Notes under the pieces: generated by a model
What the model saw: the letters and a program-made list of their open reading frames with translations, nothing else
Told to the model about the DNA's origin: nothing
Database searches by the model: none
Source: Gemmatimonadales bacterium
GTDB lineage: Bacteria > Gemmatimonadota > Glassbacteria > GWA2-58-10
Length of the DNA stretch: 55,436 nt
Direction of reading: 5' to 3'
Assembly: GCA_024278175.1 (NCBI GenBank)
Contig: JAJRTS010000007.1
Location: forward strand, 1-55,436
In this document: in pieces, positions 35,101 through 46,025 of the stretch
How the letters are laid out: every line of letters starts with the position of its first letter
How positions within the stretch are numbered: position 1 is the first letter of the stretch
Made by a program: the position numbers and the translations under genes

Positions 35101-36443
35101 AGGGGAGTCAGGCCGCGCAGTTCCTCCAGAGAGTATCCCAGGTTTTCCCGGGCGCCGCGATTGACCTCGACGAAATGAAGCGTCTCGGCGTCGAAGATAT
35201 AGATCTCATTGAGGGAGCTCTCCAGCACGCGGCTGAAGCGCGTGGTTTGCTCCTCGGCTTTTTTTCGCTCACTGATGTCGGACACAATCGTGAGCACGTT
35301 CCTGACTTCGTTTCCATCCATGACAGGTCTTTTGTGCGTTTCGGTGATGATCAACCGGCCGCCGAGTTCCGTTTCCTCTTGTGTACTGATGGGGTGACCG
35401 GTTTCCAGTACCCGGCGGTATTGGTCGAGAATCTCTTCAGATAGAAAAGGAAAAGCGGCTTGAAGGGGACTGCCGACGGTACCCAGGTGAACTCCCCATT
35501 GCTCGCACCAGCGCTCGATTTGCTTGTTGAACAAGACAACACGGAGATCGCGGTCAACGAGATAAACCGCATTTCCGAGTGAATCAATCGTTGTCCTGAG
35601 CAAATGTTCACTCGCTCGAAGTTCGAGCGTCCTTTGCTCCAGCAAGTCTTCCACCCGCAGCAGGACTCTTTCCCGATGAGCCTTGGCACAGAGCTCGATA
35701 AGGTACTCCGGTTCGAAGGGCTTGTGCAAGTAGGCGGCCGCGCCCTTGCGCATCCATGCCAGCGCCAGTTCAGGGTTTGGATCATTGGTCATCACCAGGC
35801 AGATGCAATCGGGCCGCTGCGCAAGGAATTCCACGAGCAGCGAATCACCCCTGCTGTCGGGAAGGTGATAGGCCAATACGGCTACGTCGTACTTCTCGCT
35901 TTGGAAAAGCTTGCCGGCCTGCGTGGCCGTAAAGGCCATATCCACCCGGTAGCCGTGAGCCTCGAAAGTTATCTTCAAGGAGTTGGCCAGGCTCTTGTCA
36001 TCCTCCACAACCAGGACTTTCAGAGGCGGGCTCGCCCGCTCACCGGCGAGCATCGCCCGGACTTGCTTAATGAACTGTTTACCGTCCACGGGTAAGGGCA
36101 GAAAGGCGTTGGCGCCCAGGTCAGTCGCAATCCCCTCGACATGCTCTCCGGCGAATGTCGCTGAGACCATCAGAATGGGCACTTTGTTGAGGTGCTTGTA
36201 TTCCGGGGAGCGCAACAGACGACAGAAACGCCAGCCGTCGATTCCCGGCATGTAAAGGTCGGTGACAATGATGTCGGGCGGATTGTGATGGTTCATGGCG
36301 GCAAGCGCTTCTTCCGCGGTTTCGAAATCACTAACGATCAACCCTTCTTTCTCGAGCAGCCCTGAAAAAAATCGTAACTGGGTAGGATCGTCGTTTACTA
36401 CAACGGCGCTGAGGATGGTGGTATTACTGCCATCGTTTTCCAT
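32193..36443 (-). CDS. Hybrid kinase REC-REC-PAS6-HisKA-HATPase-REC
   Basis: A soluble kinase of 1416 aa. Receiver 1 (Asp62 in TDLYMPG), receiver 2 (about 140-255, where Ala191 replaces the phosphoacceptor Asp in VLAYHLPD), six PAS domains (about 285-395, 405-515, 525-645, 655-775, 785-905, 910-1035), HisKA with His1057 in GGIAHDFNN, HATPase (SGLGLAT), and a C-terminal receiver with Asp1345. PAS linkers repeat the phrase ERKRAEEALRESE, and their DNA is repeated too. The last PAS has scattered Cys (CYDICH, SPC). It is the first of the signalling island genes downstream of the duplicated receivers, but its partner is unknown. Confidence 0.93.
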   Translation of the reverse strand: MENDGSNTTILSAVVVNDDPTQLRFFSGLLEKEGLIVSDFETAEEALAAMNHHNPPDIIVTDLYMPGIDGWRFCRLLRSPEYKHLNKVPILMVSATFAGEHVEGIATDLGANAFLPLPVDGKQFIKQVRAMLAGERASPPLKVLVVEDDKSLANSLKITFEAHGYRVDMAFTATQAGKLFQSEKYDVAVLAYHLPDSRGDSLLVEFLAQRPDCICLVMTNDPNPELALAWMRKGAAAYLHKPFEPEYLIELCAKAHRERVLLRVEDLLEQRTLELRASEHLLRTTIDSLGNAVYLVDRDLRVVLFNKQIERWCEQWGVHLGTVGSPLQAAFPFLSEEILDQYRRVLETGHPISTQEETELGGRLIITETHKRPVMDGNEVRNVLTIVSDISERKKAEEQTTRFSRVLESSLNEIYIFDAETLHFVEVNRGARENLGYSLEELRGLTPLDLKPEFTAEMFAELVEPLRAGTEETIQFNTVHRRKDGTCYPAEIYLQLLQEGPPLFCATILDVTERQRAEEALRESENRYRMMIAAVTAYTYSVEVEAGKAVSTRNGEGCLAVTGYRPEDYESDPNLWHSMIYPQDKEVVCDHVSLVLAGEDVPAIEHRITHRDGSVRWVRVTIVLFRNSSGQLIRYDGLVEDITERKRAEEALRESEALNKAILNNLPVGIAVNSVDSSVIVEYMNDNFPKFYRTTREALAAPDTFWKAVYEEPEFREEIKKRVLDDCASGDPEKMYWEDVPITRKGEEVSFITARNIPVPGKQLMISTVWDVTERKRAEEALRESEGRFRLLLEEVPTIAIQGYGADGTVNYWNRANESVYGYTREEALGKNLLELVVPPEMRDEVRRTIARGVETGKMPPAAELSLMRKDGSRVSVISSHAVVQRPGREVELFCLDVDITDRKRAEEALRESEAKLNAMLQSIGDHIRMVDKDLNILWANETSKEAFGAGIVGRKCYDICHYSNSRREPDQLSPCLALNAFLDEKVHEGDIYVTEKNGDVRCYHCTASVALRDEEGRPATVIEISRDTTERNQLEEERAKASKLESIGILAGGIAHDFNNILTTILINISLAKMMLTGDSNEEIRERLTLSENAGKRATGLTYQLLTFSKGGEPVKEIALLEELIKESTGFSLRGSNVRSRHYLDKDLWSCEIDKGQISQVVNNLVINADQAMPNGGTISVYAKNVVIDSRDALPLEPDKYVKITIKDQGYGIPEDYLPKIFDPYFTTKQKGSGLGLATCYSIVKRHGGHIAVESEQNAGTSFHVYLPASLEQVPERKETKEEADLPKGKILVMDDEQEVFEAAVRVLERLGQKAEGVTDGVEAVKLYKKAMKSGKPFDVVILDLTIPGGMGGKETIEKLRKIDPDVRAIVSSGYSNDPVMSEPEKFGFRGVVPKPYKIGQLRGVLCKVMQETGG

Positions 36444-36503
36444 TTATTAGCACCCACTTTCACACTTTTGTCCAGCATCCGGAACACACTGCCAGGAATT
36501 ATG

Positions 36504-36804
36504 TCAGCTTCCAGCCTTTTGAATTCCTGCAATTGTGCAATTACGGCTATTTTCTTTAGCTTGATGCGCGGCTTTGTCGGCACCGGCAATTAAGTCAGGC
36601 ACTTTTGCGTTTCCACCCCCGGCAGCAGCTTGCGGGCCGATAGTCCATCCTGAGCGGCAGCCACCTCCTAACCCCACTATTTCCAGAGATATTCCATGAT
36701 TTTTTTGCAAAGGAGAAACGATCTCCGGTTGCTCTTTTTCTATCCTAACACTTGCCTTCAATTATACAAGGGATTAAATCATCTTCAGCCACCGACACCC
36801 CTAT
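36504..36804 (-). pseudogene. Relic of a receiver-GGDEF response regulator
   Basis: Two fragments of one former gene remain. At 36804-36770 the minus strand reads VAEDDL, matching the start VAEDDF of the intact regulator at 38853, but its ATG has become ATA. At 36620-36504 the frame reads PDLIAGADKAAHQAKENSRN to a TGA, the C-terminal end of a GGDEF domain (compare ADKALYQAKE). The receiver body and the GGDEF active site between them are gone. The relic lies just after the duplicated receiver gene, as expected if a whole segment was copied and one copy decayed. Confidence 0.7.
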
Positions 36805-37208
36805 GACCGGGATTCTTCCAGAAACCCAAAAGATTGAAGAAGTTTCAGCAGTTTTTTCTTTTCGATGGGCTTCACCAGGTACCCGTCGCACTGCTCCCTG
36901 AAAGCTTCCATGATATTCTTTCTGTCTCCAAGAACCGTGGTCATGATCACTTTCGACCTGTCAAGCCCGCGGCTACCGGCCTTTTCCTCAATTCCCCGAA
37001 TCCTTCTTAGAACTTCCTGGCCGTCCATCTCCGGCATCATGATATCCAGACAGACCAGGTCGTAGGGTTTGTTTTCCTCCGCGGCAAGTTGAAAAGCCTC
37101 AACTGCTTCCTTTCCGTCCACAGCCACATTGTTTTCACCAAAAGGTGAAAGGTACCGCTGCATAATCAAACGGCTGGTAAGGTCGTCCTCCACCACAAGC
37201 GTTCTCAT
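36801..37208 (-). CDS. Single-domain receiver, duplicate copy 1
   Basis: A 135-aa CheY-like receiver starting MRTLVVEDD, with phosphoacceptor in CLDIMMPEMDG and Lys in YLVKPIEKKK. It is closely similar, over its full length, to the receiver at 38850-39257; both end in ESRS. No output domain is present. AGGAGG precedes the ATG at 37208; an earlier ATG 63 bases upstream is less likely. Downstream lies the relic of a second regulator that in the other copy is intact, so the pair arose by segmental duplication. Confidence 0.88.
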   Translation of the reverse strand: MRTLVVEDDLTSRLIMQRYLSPFGENNVAVDGKEAVEAFQLAAEENKPYDLVCLDIMMPEMDGQEVLRRIRGIEEKAGSRGLDRSKVIMTTVLGDRKNIMEAFREQCDGYLVKPIEKKKLLKLLQSFGFLEESRS

Positions 37209-37280
37209 GATCCTCCTCCTTGTTTTTATAGCATGGACCGTTTTTAGTTTCTTTAAAGGGGCGCTGTGCAACGCCCTCGG

Positions 37281-37451
37281 ATAAAATATTTCGTCTGGTT
37301 GGTCGCCAAGGGCAAAGCACGGCCGTTTCTGTTAACAATTTTACTATTTATCTTACTTCCAAGAAGTTGCATCGCTCATGCCAACTTCAGGCAGGAGAAC
37401 GGGGAGCGGTCATTGACAACTCTTATTCCCATTCTTCGTATTTTTCAACAT
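37281..37451 (+). repeat. Dispersed repeat copy B
   Basis: The plus strand here aligns with the minus strand of 29290-29122, with conserved blocks at both ends and a diverged middle. The inverted repeat of copy A is not kept. A single open frame runs through it (AKGKARPFLLTILLFILL, then SLTTLIPILRIFQH), with peptide similarity to copy A. It lies between two receiver genes. Whether this is a former coding sequence, a MITE or a conserved noncoding element is unresolved. Confidence 0.65.
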
Positions 37452-37523
37452 GCTTCTGAAGCCTCTCACACTCACCCCTGTTCTTTTCATCATAAAGAAC
37501 CAGCCTGCGCGAGGTCGCAATCC

Positions 37524-37940
37524 TTACGATTCAAAAAAAACGTTTACGGCGTCTACCAGCTTATCGAACTCTGGCTTTGGAATGCACTTAAGAATATCCT
37601 CATTGTATTCATTCTGCAGGCTCAGGATATCCTTGCAGACCTTGCCGGACCCCAGGAAGCCTGAAAAAATAATGATGGGGATATGCGTATTCCGGTCTTC
37701 CCACAAGTGCATTAAAACATCCTTACCACTTGGGCCGTCAGGCTGCTCAGATAAATTCCAATCCAGGATGATCAGGTCCGGTACCCACTTTCCGCCGATG
37801 CTCATCGCTGCCTGAAACGCATCTTCCTTGCATCGGATATCATATGCCTGATGCTCAAATAGTTTAGTCAGCACATTTCGCAGACTTTTTTCGTCTTCGA
37901 TCAGCAATATCTTTTTGGTGGCATTCTCCGAGAGTTTCAT
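37524..37940 (-). CDS. Single-domain receiver, atypical
   Basis: A 138-aa receiver with acidic pair in LLIEDEK, phosphoacceptor in LIILDWNLSEQ and a Lys in KCIPKPEFD. The loop after the Asp is longer than usual (SEQPDGPSGKDV) and the alpha-4 region differs from its neighbours, so it belongs to another receiver subfamily. ATG at 37940 with GGAGG upstream is preferred over an in-frame start 42 bases earlier. It stands alone between repeat copy B and the zinc-ribbon receiver, and has no output domain. Confidence 0.8.
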   Translation of the reverse strand: MKLSENATKKILLIEDEKSLRNVLTKLFEHQAYDIRCKEDAFQAAMSIGGKWVPDLIILDWNLSEQPDGPSGKDVLMHLWEDRNTHIPIIIFSGFLGSGKVCKDILSLQNEYNEDILKCIPKPEFDKLVDAVNVFFES

Positions 37941-38235
37941 CAGAAGAACCTCCGTTGAGCGAGTGGTTATTGGTATCCGCATTGGTAATGAAAGGCATTT
38001 TGAGTATTCTTAAGGATGAGGTTCAATACTGGATATCCGAAATAGTCAGAGGGGCCACGGCGTGAGACAATGGCGCTTTCCGGCACCGGTTTCCCGCTCA
38101 CGCTCAATGCGATTTCCCGAGAGGTCGGTGGCAACGCCAGTTCAGTCATGGACCGGCCCGATACAATTGCTCAGCCATCGATACTCCATGATTCCATTGA
38201 AAACAGCAGTAACAATTAAACAGTTCAGCTCATCT

Positions 38236-38853
38236 TCATGCTTTCAACTTATCGATCCGCTTCAGCTCTTGCTCCAGAACCTTCTTTTCGCAGACAGGAC
38301 ACAGCCCATGGCTGAACACCGTATCCATGCGTTCAGACAAGTAAACCTCGATTTGCTCCCAGTAATTTTGATCATTCCGGATCTTCTTGCAGCAACTGCA
38401 AATCGGCAGAAAGCCTTGTAAGGTTTTTATTTCCGCGAGAGCTGTTTCAAGTTCATCAATTTTTGCTACCAGAGACAGTTGCAGTTTGACGTACTCCACG
38501 CCAACTTTTATACGAGCCTGCAATTCATTACTATCGAATGGCTTTTCAATATAGTCGTTCGCCCCTGCACTGAGACCGGCAACAATATCTTCCTTTTCCG
38601 CCCTGGATGTCAGCAGGATGATATATGGGGGCACTCTTGTTTCAAGCTGCCTCAACTTTCGGCAGACTTCTACTCCTTCCATTGAAGGCATCATCCAGTC
38701 CAGGATGGCAAGACGTGGGGCGTCCGGGGTTTTCAGCACCTCCCAGGCCTCCAGTCCGTCGTGGGCGGAAACCACCTCATAGCCCCACTTCTTCAGGACG
38801 GATTCCAGGATTTTCAATGATGTAAAATCATCTTCAGCCACTAATATCCTCAT
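38236..38853 (-). CDS. Receiver with C-terminal Cys-rich (zinc-ribbon-like) tail
   Basis: A protein of 205 aa. Receiver (about 1-120) with VAEDD and phosphoacceptor in AILDWMMPSMEG, a short helix, then a tail with ICSCCKKIR and SHGLCPVC. This CxxC pair motif occurs at the end of many PAS kinases and regulators and probably binds a metal. The ATG overlaps the stop of the preceding receiver (ATGA), which fixes the start at 38853. This is the intact counterpart of the relic at 36804, which carried a GGDEF instead of this tail. Confidence 0.85.
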   Translation of the reverse strand: MRILVAEDDFTSLKILESVLKKWGYEVVSAHDGLEAWEVLKTPDAPRLAILDWMMPSMEGVEVCRKLRQLETRVPPYIILLTSRAEKEDIVAGLSAGANDYIEKPFDSNELQARIKVGVEYVKLQLSLVAKIDELETALAEIKTLQGFLPICSCCKKIRNDQNYWEQIEVYLSERMDTVFSHGLCPVCEKKVLEQELKRIDKLKA

Positions 38854-39237
38854 GACCGGGATTCCCCCGGAAACCCAAGTGAGCCAAGAAGTTCCAGAAA
38901 TTTTTTCTTGTCGATGGGTTTTACCAGGTAACCGTCGCACTGCTCCCTGAAAGCGCCCATGATATTCTTTCTGTCTCCAAGGGCCGTGGTCATGATTACT
39001 TTCGCCCTGTCAAGCCCCCGGCTGCCGGCTTCTTCCTCAATTTCCCGAATTCTTTTAAGAACCTCCTGGCCGTCCATCTCCGGCATCAGGATATCAAGAC
39101 AGACCAAATCGTAGGGCTGGTTTTCCTCGGTGGCATGTTGAAAAGCCTCGACTGCCTCTTTCCCGTCCACAGCCACATTGTTTTCACCATAAGGTGAAAG
39201 ATACCGCTGCATAATCAACCGGCTGGTAAGGTCGTCT

Positions 39238-39257
<20 letters not shown>
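38850..39257 (-). CDS. Single-domain receiver, duplicate copy 2
   Basis: A 135-aa CheY-like receiver ([30 protein letters not shown]) closely matching the copy at 36801-37208. The ATG lies inside the end of the large hybrid kinase gene (20-bp overlap) and has GGAGG upstream; its stop overlaps the start of the zinc-tail receiver. The coupling suggests that this copy keeps the original operon context and that the kinase with HPt is its phosphodonor. Confidence 0.88.
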
Positions 39258-42864
<3,607 letters not shown>

Positions 42865-42865
42865 A

Positions 42866-42967
42866 TCAACACTCCCGGTAGTTCTCTGATATCCTGTTCC
42901 ATTCTTTTTCAAATTCACCGGCTGGCAAGCTTATCCCCGGAGGGGAACTGAAAAGGGGGCCTTCCAT
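42866..42967 (-). CDS. Small 33-aa ORF coupled to the HPt hybrid kinase
   Basis: Between the chemoreceptor stop and the kinase start, the minus strand carries GAGGAGGAGG two bases before an ATG and an open frame of 33 codons ([11 protein letters not shown] to ENYREC). Its TGA is followed after one base by the kinase ATG, so translation of the two is likely coupled. No domain or membrane helix is visible. It may be a small protein or a leader peptide. The strong ribosome site and tight spacing are the only evidence. Confidence 0.4.
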   Translation of the reverse strand: MEGPLFSSPPGISLPAGEFEKEWNRISENYREC

Positions 42968-43003
42968 AACCTCCTCCTCGAACTCCCTGGCGGGAGCAGC
43001 TTA

Positions 43004-45496
43004 TCAGAAGTCCTCGAAGTCCTCATCGTCCATGGGGATTATCAATTCCGGCTCTGCCGCATTTGTTACTGTAGACTTGGCGCCACCGCCGCCATTGTCC
43101 GGTTTCACTATCCTCTTGATCCGGTTTTTCGGCCCTTTGGCCGGGGCCTGCCTGGAGAAATCAAGGCGAGGAACTTCCTTTTCGGCCGCAGCGGTACCCC
43201 GGGCACCAGCGGATCCGTCCGCTGTCAGCATGAACTCGGACACCAGGCGCTTGAGCTCTTCAGCCTGATAGTTCAGATTGTCGGCCTGGCCGTTAAGCTC
43301 CTCGGACTGGCTGTTGAGCTGCTCGGCGGCACTGGCGCTTTCTTCGCTGCTGGCGGCATTTTGCTGAGTGACCTTGTCCATCTCGGCCACAGCGGCACTG
43401 ATCTGGTCGATTCCCTGGGCCTGTTCCCGAGCGGCTGCCGCGATTTCCGCCACCAGATCGTTCACGTTGCCGCAGCCTCCCGCGATCTCCTGGAGGACCT
43501 TGGCCACTTCATTAGTGATTTTAACACCATTCCCGGCGTTTTCGACCGATTCCTCTATCATTTCGGCTGTATTTCTCGCCGCCTCGGCACTGCGCTGGGC
43601 CAGGTTTCGCACCTCCTCGGCCACCACCGCGAATCCTTTGCCGGCCTCACCGGCACGAGCCGCCTCAACCGCTGCATTCAGGGCCAGCAAGTTGGTCTGG
43701 AAAGCGATCTCGTCGATAGTTTTCACGATCTTCGCAGTTTCATCAGATGAGCTTTTAATCCTGCTGATCGCCGCGCTCATCTGCTCCATGGCCTGGTTGC
43801 CATCGTCCGCTGATTTACGGGCTTCCTGCGAAAGAGCATTAGCCTGATTTGCACTATCCGCGCTCTGCTTGCTCACGGAAGCCATCTGTTCCAGGCCCGA
43901 GGAGACTTCCTCAAGCGAACTGGCCTGCACACTGGCGCCCTGGGCCAGTTCCTGGCTACCGGTCGAGATCTGGCCGCTGGCCGAGCTCACCTGATTGGAT
44001 GCATCTTTCACCTGTGTCACTGAAGAACCGACCCGTTCAACTGTTTCGGACACCTGGCCCAATGCCTTATCCAGAGCATTGATAGTGGTGTTTATATTGT
44101 TTTTCAGGTCAGCAAACTGGCCTTTGTATTCCCCTTCAACGGATTTGGTGAGGTCCTTGCCCGCGGCCGCTTCGAGTACCTTAGAGGACTCTCTGATCGG
44201 TGCGACTATTGCATCGAGCAAATCGTTAACTCCACCGATTATTCTCCCGAAATCGCCCTTATGCCCGGCAAGATCAGCCCTGACATCGAGTTTTCCTTCC
44301 AGTGAAGCTTTAGTAAGCATTCCGAGATCTGAATTCACTGCCTGCAAAGCAGTCACCATCCGGCGGAAAGCTTCCGCGAGCTGACCGATTTCATCCTGCT
44401 GGCGGATATTAATTTCCTGGCTGAGGTCTCCCTCCGCCATTACCCGCGCAACAGCCGTTACCTTACTTATACCGGCAACGGTGATCCGCACCGTGGTTAC
44501 ACCCAAGACTACGCTTATGCCTAGAATTAACAGAAACACAACAGCCAAAACCGTCATCCTGGATTTCATCTCTCCCATCTTGCGCTGCGTCTGGGCCTGC
44601 AGGTTAGCCGAAAGCTTATCTTCAACCTTTTTAAGCAGATTAATCTTTTGAGTAATACTGCTAAACCAATCGTTGGCATCCACGCCAAAAGACCGGGAAG
44701 TTTTAAGGTTAACGTCAAATGCTACGTTGCGCATGCGGTTAACTTCATCAACCGCGGGCCCCTGGAGGGTGGCCTGAAAAAAGTCGTTGTCTTCCTTCGA
44801 CGCCAGGGTCGTGAAGACCGACATGTAAGATTTTTGTTCTACTACCAACCCGACAGCTGTTATAAACTGCTGGGTATTAAACCTGCCCTGCGCAAAAACA
44901 CTGCTTAAAACCGCCCGCTCCAGCCCTGCCCGTTCCTTGGCCTGGAGAAAATTGAATCCGGCGATAATATTGGTGCTGACCTCCGCATCCCTGCTGAGCT
45001 TTCCCATAAAACCGATGACATCCAACAGTTTTTTGTTGGCGGAGGTATAATATGCGACTTCCTCTTGTGTTGAAATCCGCAGGGATGATATCTGCTGGCG
45101 TTTTTCAGAAAGATCTTCCGAGAAAGCGATTGCCGCGTCCAACTTGGCTGCAAGCTCTTTATCGAACATATCCGTATCAAATTCTTTCAGCCCTGCTTGT
45201 AAAGCCCTGTACTTCTCATCAGTGTTCTGATGTTGAGCCTTAAGTTCAGGACCGAACTTTTTTCCCTTGCTGCCCAGGTATCCTGCCGACATACCGCGTT
45301 CCTTTTGCAGCTCATGCACCAATCCACCGATACTGCTCGAAAGGATGGATAACTGGTTTATCGCTTCATATGAGCGCAGGTCCCGGTATTGCTCGGTAAA
45401 CCTTTGTCCCGAGACAAGCAGAAATCCCAGGAAAGGAATGAGTACGATAAAAATGATCTTGGATTTCATCGAAAGGTTTTTGATAAAAGTAGTCAT
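43004..45496 (-). CDS. Chemoreceptor with NIT sensor domain
   Basis: An 830-aa methyl-accepting chemotaxis protein. TM1 (about 12-30), a periplasmic NIT domain ([15 protein letters not shown] near 61, about 45-300), TM2 (about 315-337), HAMP and a second HAMP-like stretch, then the signalling hairpin with tip [23 protein letters not shown] domains are linked to nitrate/nitrite sensing. The C terminus ends [10 protein letters not shown], almost the same as the neighbouring receptor. AAGGAG precedes the ATG. No che genes are present in the window, so its signalling cluster lies elsewhere. Confidence 0.9.
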   Translation of the reverse strand: MTTFIKNLSMKSKIIFIVLIPFLGFLLVSGQRFTEQYRDLRSYEAINQLSILSSSIGGLVHELQKERGMSAGYLGSKGKKFGPELKAQHQNTDEKYRALQAGLKEFDTDMFDKELAAKLDAAIAFSEDLSEKRQQISSLRISTQEEVAYYTSANKKLLDVIGFMGKLSRDAEVSTNIIAGFNFLQAKERAGLERAVLSSVFAQGRFNTQQFITAVGLVVEQKSYMSVFTTLASKEDNDFFQATLQGPAVDEVNRMRNVAFDVNLKTSRSFGVDANDWFSSITQKINLLKKVEDKLSANLQAQTQRKMGEMKSRMTVLAVVFLLILGISVVLGVTTVRITVAGISKVTAVARVMAEGDLSQEINIRQQDEIGQLAEAFRRMVTALQAVNSDLGMLTKASLEGKLDVRADLAGHKGDFGRIIGGVNDLLDAIVAPIRESSKVLEAAAGKDLTKSVEGEYKGQFADLKNNINTTINALDKALGQVSETVERVGSSVTQVKDASNQVSSASGQISTGSQELAQGASVQASSLEEVSSGLEQMASVSKQSADSANQANALSQEARKSADDGNQAMEQMSAAISRIKSSSDETAKIVKTIDEIAFQTNLLALNAAVEAARAGEAGKGFAVVAEEVRNLAQRSAEAARNTAEMIEESVENAGNGVKITNEVAKVLQEIAGGCGNVNDLVAEIAAAAREQAQGIDQISAAVAEMDKVTQQNAASSEESASAAEQLNSQSEELNGQADNLNYQAEELKRLVSEFMLTADGSAGARGTAAAEKEVPRLDFSRQAPAKGPKNRIKRIVKPDNGGGGAKSTVTNAAEPELIIPMDDEDFEDF

Positions 45497-46025
45497 GCTA
45501 AATCTCCTTGCGTGTAAGCCATCCGTTTTTTTGCGGCGCCACTACCAGTTGGCCGTTTTGCTTTTCGGAGTTCCTGTTTTCCCGTAAGAGAAAATCCCGG
45601 AACCCTCATTTCTAATTCGCTGGCTTCGCAGCATTGGCCGCCACTCGTTTTTTCGAAGTTGAATCCGTTCAGTGCCGCCTTGATTTATTCAATAGAGCCC
45701 CCTGTGTTTACGTAAACCGCGAAAGCATCCCTGATTCCCCCAGGTCGGATCGGGAGCCTGAGCACCATGAGCCAAAGATCCTCCCGCGGGCGCTACTTGA
45801 ATACCGGATTCAACAAATTCGTCTCCGGGGGGAGAAAATGATCCTTCATCACTGCCCCTGCCGCCCCCATGCCCTTTCCCTTTATTTGCATTGTTTATAT
45901 TTATTGCGATCCACATTCACGCTGCCGGTTTATATTCAGCTCATCATTCAGGAGAGGGTTAATTGGGGAGCGGGGGGGAGGTCTTCCCTGTCCCCCCCCC
46001 CCAACTCCCCACACGGGAATAATGA
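45497..46025. other. Spacer between two chemoreceptor genes
   Basis: I see no convincing gene here. A 75-aa minus-strand frame (45689-45916) is Gly/Pro-rich and lacks a ribosome site. The leader of the NIT receptor has structured-looking sequence near 45530-45590 that I could not assign to a known riboswitch. The left half has no clear promoter. Confidence 0.4.
45965..46010 (-). terminator. G/C-rich hairpin after the haem chemoreceptor
   Basis: GGGGAG followed by a G-tract at 45965-45980 faces a C-tract and CTCCCC at 45992-46010. It starts 16 bases beyond the receptor stop. There is no T-run, so it may act as a transcript-end stabiliser rather than an intrinsic terminator. Confidence 0.45.

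Noticed and set aside
37266-37664. 132-aa plus-strand frame between two receiver genes
   Set aside because: Its first half is dispersed repeat copy B and its second half is antisense to the receiver at 37524-37940. Kept as a repeat, not as a gene.
45530-45590. Possible c-di-GMP (GEMM) riboswitch upstream of the NIT chemoreceptor
   Set aside because: Some strings look similar, but the conserved core and tetraloop receptor could not be placed.
45689-45916. 75-aa Gly/Pro-rich minus-strand frame between the chemoreceptors
   Set aside because: No ribosome site, low-complexity composition and no family; it probably follows from G-rich sequence.
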